Assembly: GCF_051348905.1 (NCBI RefSeq)
Contig: NC_135232.1
Location: forward strand, 789,932,775-789,996,774
Origin: Ranitomeya variabilis
Taxonomy: Eukaryota > Chordata > Amphibia > Anura > Dendrobatidae
Direction of reading: 5' to 3'
DNA length: 64,000 nt
Both the position numbers and the translations under genes were made by a program. Below the pieces are notes generated by a model. It saw only the letters and a list, made by a program, of their open reading frames with translations, made no database searches and was not told the DNA's origin. This document shows, piece by piece, positions 59,211 to 64,000 of the stretch; the first letter of the stretch is position 1; each line of letters opens with the position of its first letter.

Positions 59211-59297
59211 GGCTCTGTGGCGCAATGGATAGCGCATTGGGACTTCTAGGGAACTGATGTGATTCAAAGTTTGTGGGTTCGAGTCCCACCAGAGTCA
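59211..59297 (+). pseudogene. tRNA-Arg variant with extra G, unit 33
   Basis: 87-bp form. Its spacer contains CATCTGAACTC (near 59844), shared only with the unit after 62036. Confidence 0.7.
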
Positions 59298-60623
59298 TAT
59301 TTTAAAGTTTGTGTGACATTCATACTTTGTCTCAGTTGTTGGAAATATGAAAAAGGAAAAAAAATGTATCAGATCTGCACTTCATATTAACATTTAGAGA
59401 AAATTAGAAGCCGTATTTAGGTTTGAACTTGTCAAAGAACGTAGAAGGAGCAGATACTAAAGGCTCATTGACACAAACAATAGCATATAGGGCACAATAA
59501 ATTATTGCATATTGTTTGTCTAGTGATTGGTGTTCTGTTTCCTGTTTTCAGTAGTCCCAAGTTCTTTTTTTAATTTGAACCTTTTTAAAAGTCATTTTTG
59601 TATGTGTTTACAAGATATGCAAAACGTGGACATTCTTTGGCTAAAAAGTGTCGAAATAAGTTTAAAGATGAGAACAGAGTGATATCAGCTGCCTTGTCCT
59701 CATAAACACTTTCTGCTTCGCTAACGAGATCACTGAAATCATGTAAGCAAGTAATTTTTGGAGAGCCGAAATTCAGTGGAAATGAGTTTTTTGTTATTAA
59801 GTTAATTTTTATGGTAAGAAATTAGTTTATAATTTTGGACAAATCATCTGAACTCTTTTCATAATAATCTAGCGTTAACACAAATTACCACTATAAAATC
59901 TGAAGCAGTAAACTTTGTGAAAGCCAAATTTTGTATCAGTCTGAAATCTTTTGGCCATTAATGTACAGTCCTAGATATTTTTAGAAAAACTGTAAAAGGA
60001 AAAAATGAGGAAAGGAAAAACTTCTAAAGAAAAGCATTGCTGACTTCTAAAATCAGGATATCTAGCAGGAGTACTCCAGAAAATTTCCCTGCATTTATTT
60101 GGACTAAAACAAATGTTCTCTGATAGTCTTATCATATGGCTAAAATTATTTCCTTTGTTTTGACTAATATCCTTCCCAAACCAGTGTCCCATTAGCGTAC
60201 AATGAAACTGATGTTCCAAGCCATTTTTCTAGGCTTAAGTGCCTAAGGGTCAGTGGCTACTGCATTGAAGCTGTAGAAAGTAAAAAAGATCAAAGCTTGA
60301 GAGTCAGAAACCAGCAAAATCAACCCCTTTTGTGGTCTTGCATACATTACTGTGCCACATTTTACCAACAGGGAACTCTGTTAGTAATTTATAATGAACT
60401 CCTGGCATGTAAGACTAAAAAAGTGCATGTAATGAGTTTTAGTATGAAATAGATCTTTCCCTTTTACATTATATGCATTTTCTTTCTGATCAGTTTTACC
60501 TTTACAAATAAGAAAACAAAAGCAAAGTTCCATAGAGAAAAGAAATCTTTCTGTTATCCAGTCATCAGGAAAATGTTGAGTATCTAGATTTGACAAAACA
60601 CCTACTGCAAGTAAGAGACTTGT

Positions 60624-60709
60624 GGCTCTGTGGCGCAATGGATAGCGCATTGGACTTCTAGGGAACTGATGTGATTCAAAGGTTGTGGGTTCGAGTCCCA
60701 CCAGAGTCA
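60624..60709 (+). tRNA. tRNA-Arg-TCT: tRNA-Arg(UCU), unit 34
   Basis: Consensus gene, G-leader, but with GTCTTATC rather than GTGTTATC upstream, so a recombinant of the two right-block subfamilies. Anticodon TCT at 60657-60659. Confidence 0.94.
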
Positions 60710-62035
60710 TATTTTAAAGTTTGTGTGACATTCATACTTTGTCTCACTTGTTGGAAATATGAAAAAGGAAAAAAAATGTATCAGATCTGCGCTTAATATT
60801 AACATTTAGAGAAAATTAGAAGCCGTATTTAGGTTTGAACTTGTCAAAGAACGTAGAAGGAGCAGATACTAAAGGCTCATTGACACAAACAATAGCATAT
60901 AGGGCACAATAAATTATTGCATATTGTTTGTCTAGTGATTGGTGTTCTGTTTCCTGTTTTCAGTAGTCCCAAGTTCTTTTTTTAATTTGAACCTTTTTAA
61001 AAGTCATTTTTGTATGTGTTTACAAGATATGCAAAACGTGGACATTCTTTGGCTAAAAAGTGTCGAAATAAGTTTAAAGATGAGAACAGAGTGATATCAG
61101 CTGCCTTGTCCTCATAAACACTTTCTGCTTCGCTAACGAGATCACTGAAATCATGTAAGCAGGTAATTTTTGGAGAGCCGAAATTCAGTGGAAATGAGTT
61201 TTTTGTTATTAAGTTAATTTTTATGGTAAGAAATTAGTTTATAATTTTGGACAAATCATCTGATCTCTTTTCATAATAATCTAGCGTTAACACAAATTAC
61301 CACTATAAAATCTGAAGCAGTAAACTTTGTGAAAGCCAAATTTTGTATCAGTCTGAAATCTTTTGGCCATTAATGTACAGTCCTAGATATTTTTAGAAAA
61401 ACTGTAAAAGGAAAAAATGAGGAAAGGAAAAACTTCAAAAGAAAAGCATTGCTGACTTCTAAAATCAGGATATCTAGCAGGAGTACTCCAGAAAATTTCC
61501 CTGCATTTATTTGGACTAAAACAAATGTTCTCTGATAGTCTTATCATATGGCTAAAATTATTTCCTTTGTTTTGACTAATATCCTTCCCAAACCAGTGTC
61601 CCATTAGCGTACAATGAAACTGATGTTCCAAGCCATTTTTCTAGGCTTAAGTTCCTAAGGGTCAGTGGCTACTGCATTGAAGCTGTAGAAAGTAAAAAAG
61701 ATCAAAGCTTGAGAGTCAGAAACCAGCAAAGTCAACCCCTTTTGTGGTCTTGCATACATTACTGTGCCACATTTTACCAACAGGGAACTCTATTAGTAAT
61801 TTATAATGAACTCCTGGCATGTAAGACTAAAAAAGTGCATGTAATGAGTTTTAGTATGAAATAGATCTTTCCCTTTTACATTATATGCATTTTCTTTCTG
61901 ATCAGTTTTACCTTTACAAATAAGAAAACAAAAGCAAAGTTCCATAGAGAAAAGAAATCTTTCTGTTATCCAGTCATCAGGAAAATGTTGAGTATCTAGA
62001 TTTGACAAAACACCTACTTCAAGTAAGAGAATTGT

Positions 62036-62122
62036 GGCTCTGTGGCGCAATGGATAGCGCATTGGGACTTCTAGGGAACTGATGTGATTCAAAGTTTGTG
62101 GGTTCGAGTCCCACCAGAGTCA
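62036..62122 (+). pseudogene. tRNA-Arg variant with extra G, unit 35
   Basis: 87-bp form. Just upstream GAGACTTG is GAGAATTG, a private change. The spacer has AACATGGACATTC and CATCTGAACTC. Confidence 0.7.
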
Positions 62123-63448
62123 TATTTTAAAGTTTGTGTGACATTCATACTTTGTCTCAGTTGTTGGAAATATGAAAAAGGAAAAAAAATGTATCAGATC
62201 TGCACTTCATATTAACATTTAGAGAAAATTAGAAGCCGTATTTAGGTTTGAACTTGTCAAAGAACGTAGAAGGAGCAGATACTAAAGGCTCATTGACACA
62301 AACAATAGCATATAGGGCACAATAAATTATTGCATATTGTTTGTCTAGTGATTGGTGTTCTGTTTCCTGTTTTCAGTAGTCCCAAGTTCTTTTTTTAATT
62401 TGAACCTTTTTAAAAGTCATTTTTGTATGTGTTTACAAGATATGCAAAACATGGACATTCTTTGGCTAAAAAGTGTCGAAATAAGTTTAAAGATGAGAAC
62501 AGAGTGATATCAGCTGCCTTGTCCTCATAAACACTTTCTGCTTCGCTAACGAGATCACTGAAATCATGTAAGCAAGTAATTTTTGGAGAGCCGAAATTCA
62601 GTGGAAATGAGTTTTTTGTTATTAAGTTAATTTTTATGGTAAGAAATTAGTTTATAATTTTGGACAAATCATCTGAACTCTTTTCATAATAATCTAGCGT
62701 TAACACAAATTACCACTATAAAATCTGAAGCAGTAAACTTTGTGAAAGCCAAATTTTGTATCAGTCTGAAATCTTTTGGCCATTAATGTACAGTCCTAGA
62801 TATTTTTAGAAAAACTGTAAAAGGAAAAAATGAGGAAAGGAAAAACTTCTAAAGAAAAGCATTGCTGACTTCTAAAATCAGGATATCTAGCAGGAGTACT
62901 CCAGAAAATTTCCCTGCATTTATTTGGACTAAAACAAATGTTCTCTGATAGTCTTATCATATGGCTAAAATTATTTCCTTTGTTTTGACTAATATCCTTC
63001 CCAAACCAGTGTCCCATTAGCGTACAATGAAACTGATGTTCCAAGCCATTTTTCTAGGCTTAAGTGCCTAAGGGTCAGTGGCTACTGCATTGAAGCTGTA
63101 GAAAGTAAAAAAGATCAAAGCTTGAGAGTCAGAAACCAGCAAAATCAACCCCTTTTGTGGTCTTGCATACATTACTGTGCCACATTTTACCAACAGGGAA
63201 CTCTGTTAGTAATTTATAATGAACTCCTGGCATGTAAGACTAAAAAAGTGCATGTAATGAGTTTTAGTATGAAATAGATCTTTCCCTTTTACATTATATG
63301 CATTTTCTTTCTGATCAGTTTTACCTTTACAAATAAGAAAACAAAAGCAAAGTTCCATAGAGAAAAGAAATCTTTCTGTTATCCAGTCATCAGGAAAATG
63401 TTGAGTATCTAGATTTGACAAAACACCTACTGCAAGTAAGAGACTTGT

Positions 63449-63534
63449 GGCTCTGTGGCGCAATGGATAGCGCATTGGACTTCTAGGGAACTGATGTGAT
63501 TCAAAGGTTGTGGGTTCGAGTCCCACCAGAGTCA
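63449..63534 (+). tRNA. tRNA-Arg-TCT: tRNA-Arg(UCU), unit 36
   Basis: Consensus gene, counterpart of unit 34 at +2,825 bp; the last complete gene in the window. Anticodon TCT at 63482-63484, intron 63486-63498. Confidence 0.94.
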
Positions 63535-64000
63535 TATTTTAAAGTTTGTGTGACATTCATACTTTGTCTCACTTGTTGGAAATATGAAAAAGGAAAAAAA
63601 ATGTATCAGATCTGCGCTTAATATTAACATTTAGAGAAAATTAGAAGCCGTATTTAGGTTTGAACTTGTCAAAGAACGTAGAAGGAGCAGATACTAAAGG
63701 CTCATTGACACAAACAATAGCATATAGGGCACAATAAATTATTGCATATTGTTTGTCTAGTGATTGGTGTTCTGTTTCCTGTTTTCAGTAGTCCCAAGTT
63801 CTTTTTTTAATTTGAACCTTTTTAAAAGTCATTTTTGTATGTGTTTACAAGATATGCAAAACGTGGACATTCTTTGGCTAAAAAGTGTCGAAATAAGTTT
63901 AAAGATGAGAACAGAGTGATATCAGCTGCCTTGTCCTCATAAACACTTTCTGCTTCGCTAACGAGATCACTGAAATCATGTAAGCAGGTAATTTTTGGAG

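Larger units (their letters stand above)
52184..60623 (+). repeat. Higher-order repeat, 2 x 4,220 bp (three units each)
   Basis: Order in both copies: A-box variant, anticodon-arm deletion, extra-G. The shared rare deletion and the GTCAGGGGC change show a single duplication. The copies later diverged slightly (a C/G difference before a T run at about 55344/59564, and the AACTC change at 59844). Confidence 0.92.
27962..64000 (+). repeat. tRNA-Arg tandem array, right block (units 11-36)
   Basis: Twenty-five and a half units, all with the H-type spacer. Alternating tRNA start spacings of 1,412 and 1,413 reflect a 1-bp insertion in every second gene over much of the block. Higher-order copies: 35235-40884 = 40885-46534 (5,650 bp) and 52184-56403 = 56404-60623 (4,220 bp), plus a 2,825-bp pair near the end. 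The array runs off the window edge. Confidence 0.97.

Overview
This window is a vertebrate nuclear locus, most likely from a frog or other amphibian. It contains no convincing protein-coding gene. About 50 kb of the 64 kb is one head-to-tail tandem array with a unit of about 1,412 bp. Each unit carries one intron-containing tRNA-Arg(UCU) gene on the + strand. Two large non-autonomous transposons, both full of satellite DNA, interrupt the array. The vertebrate assignment rests on the tRNA-Arg(UCU) body with its short intron after position 37. The amphibian guess rests on my recollection that both inserted repeats resemble abundant frog repeats; I could not search a database.

Layout. (1) 1-7695: array units 1-6, interrupted inside unit 6. 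(2) 7696-14134: a 6,439-bp element between duplicated TTAA sites (piggyBac-type, Kolobok possible). It holds a 391-bp satellite, degenerate telomere-like repeats around a 15-bp minisatellite, a palindrome-rich stretch and a highly structured GC-rich right end. (3) 14139-20508: rest of unit 6 and units 7-10. (4) 20509-27961: a 7,453-bp Helitron-like insertion with no target duplication. It consists of two head-to-tail element copies, both ending in the same 95-bp tail with CTAG, and carries a 22-bp minisatellite of about 190 copies and two 29-bp minisatellite blocks. (5) 27962-64000: units 11-36.

The tRNA complement is 36 gene positions. Nineteen have the full 86-bp form: A box, anticodon TCT, 13-nt intron, B box and TTTT terminator. 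Nine carry an extra G in the anticodon stem. Three have a damaged A box plus other changes. Five are truncated or internally deleted. The defective forms are not random: they recur at fixed spacings because the array has higher-order repeats. These are a dimer of 2,824 bp on the left, a duplicated tetramer of 5,650 bp at 35.2-46.5 kb and a duplicated trimer of 4,220 bp at 52.2-60.6 kb. The array therefore evolves like a satellite whose monomer is a Pol III gene.

The intact genes would supply AGA-decoding tRNA. No other RNA gene was found in the unit. Long open frames in the window are by-products of tandem repeats (22, 29, 15 and 391 bp) or lie antisense to the tRNA, and are not annotated as genes.
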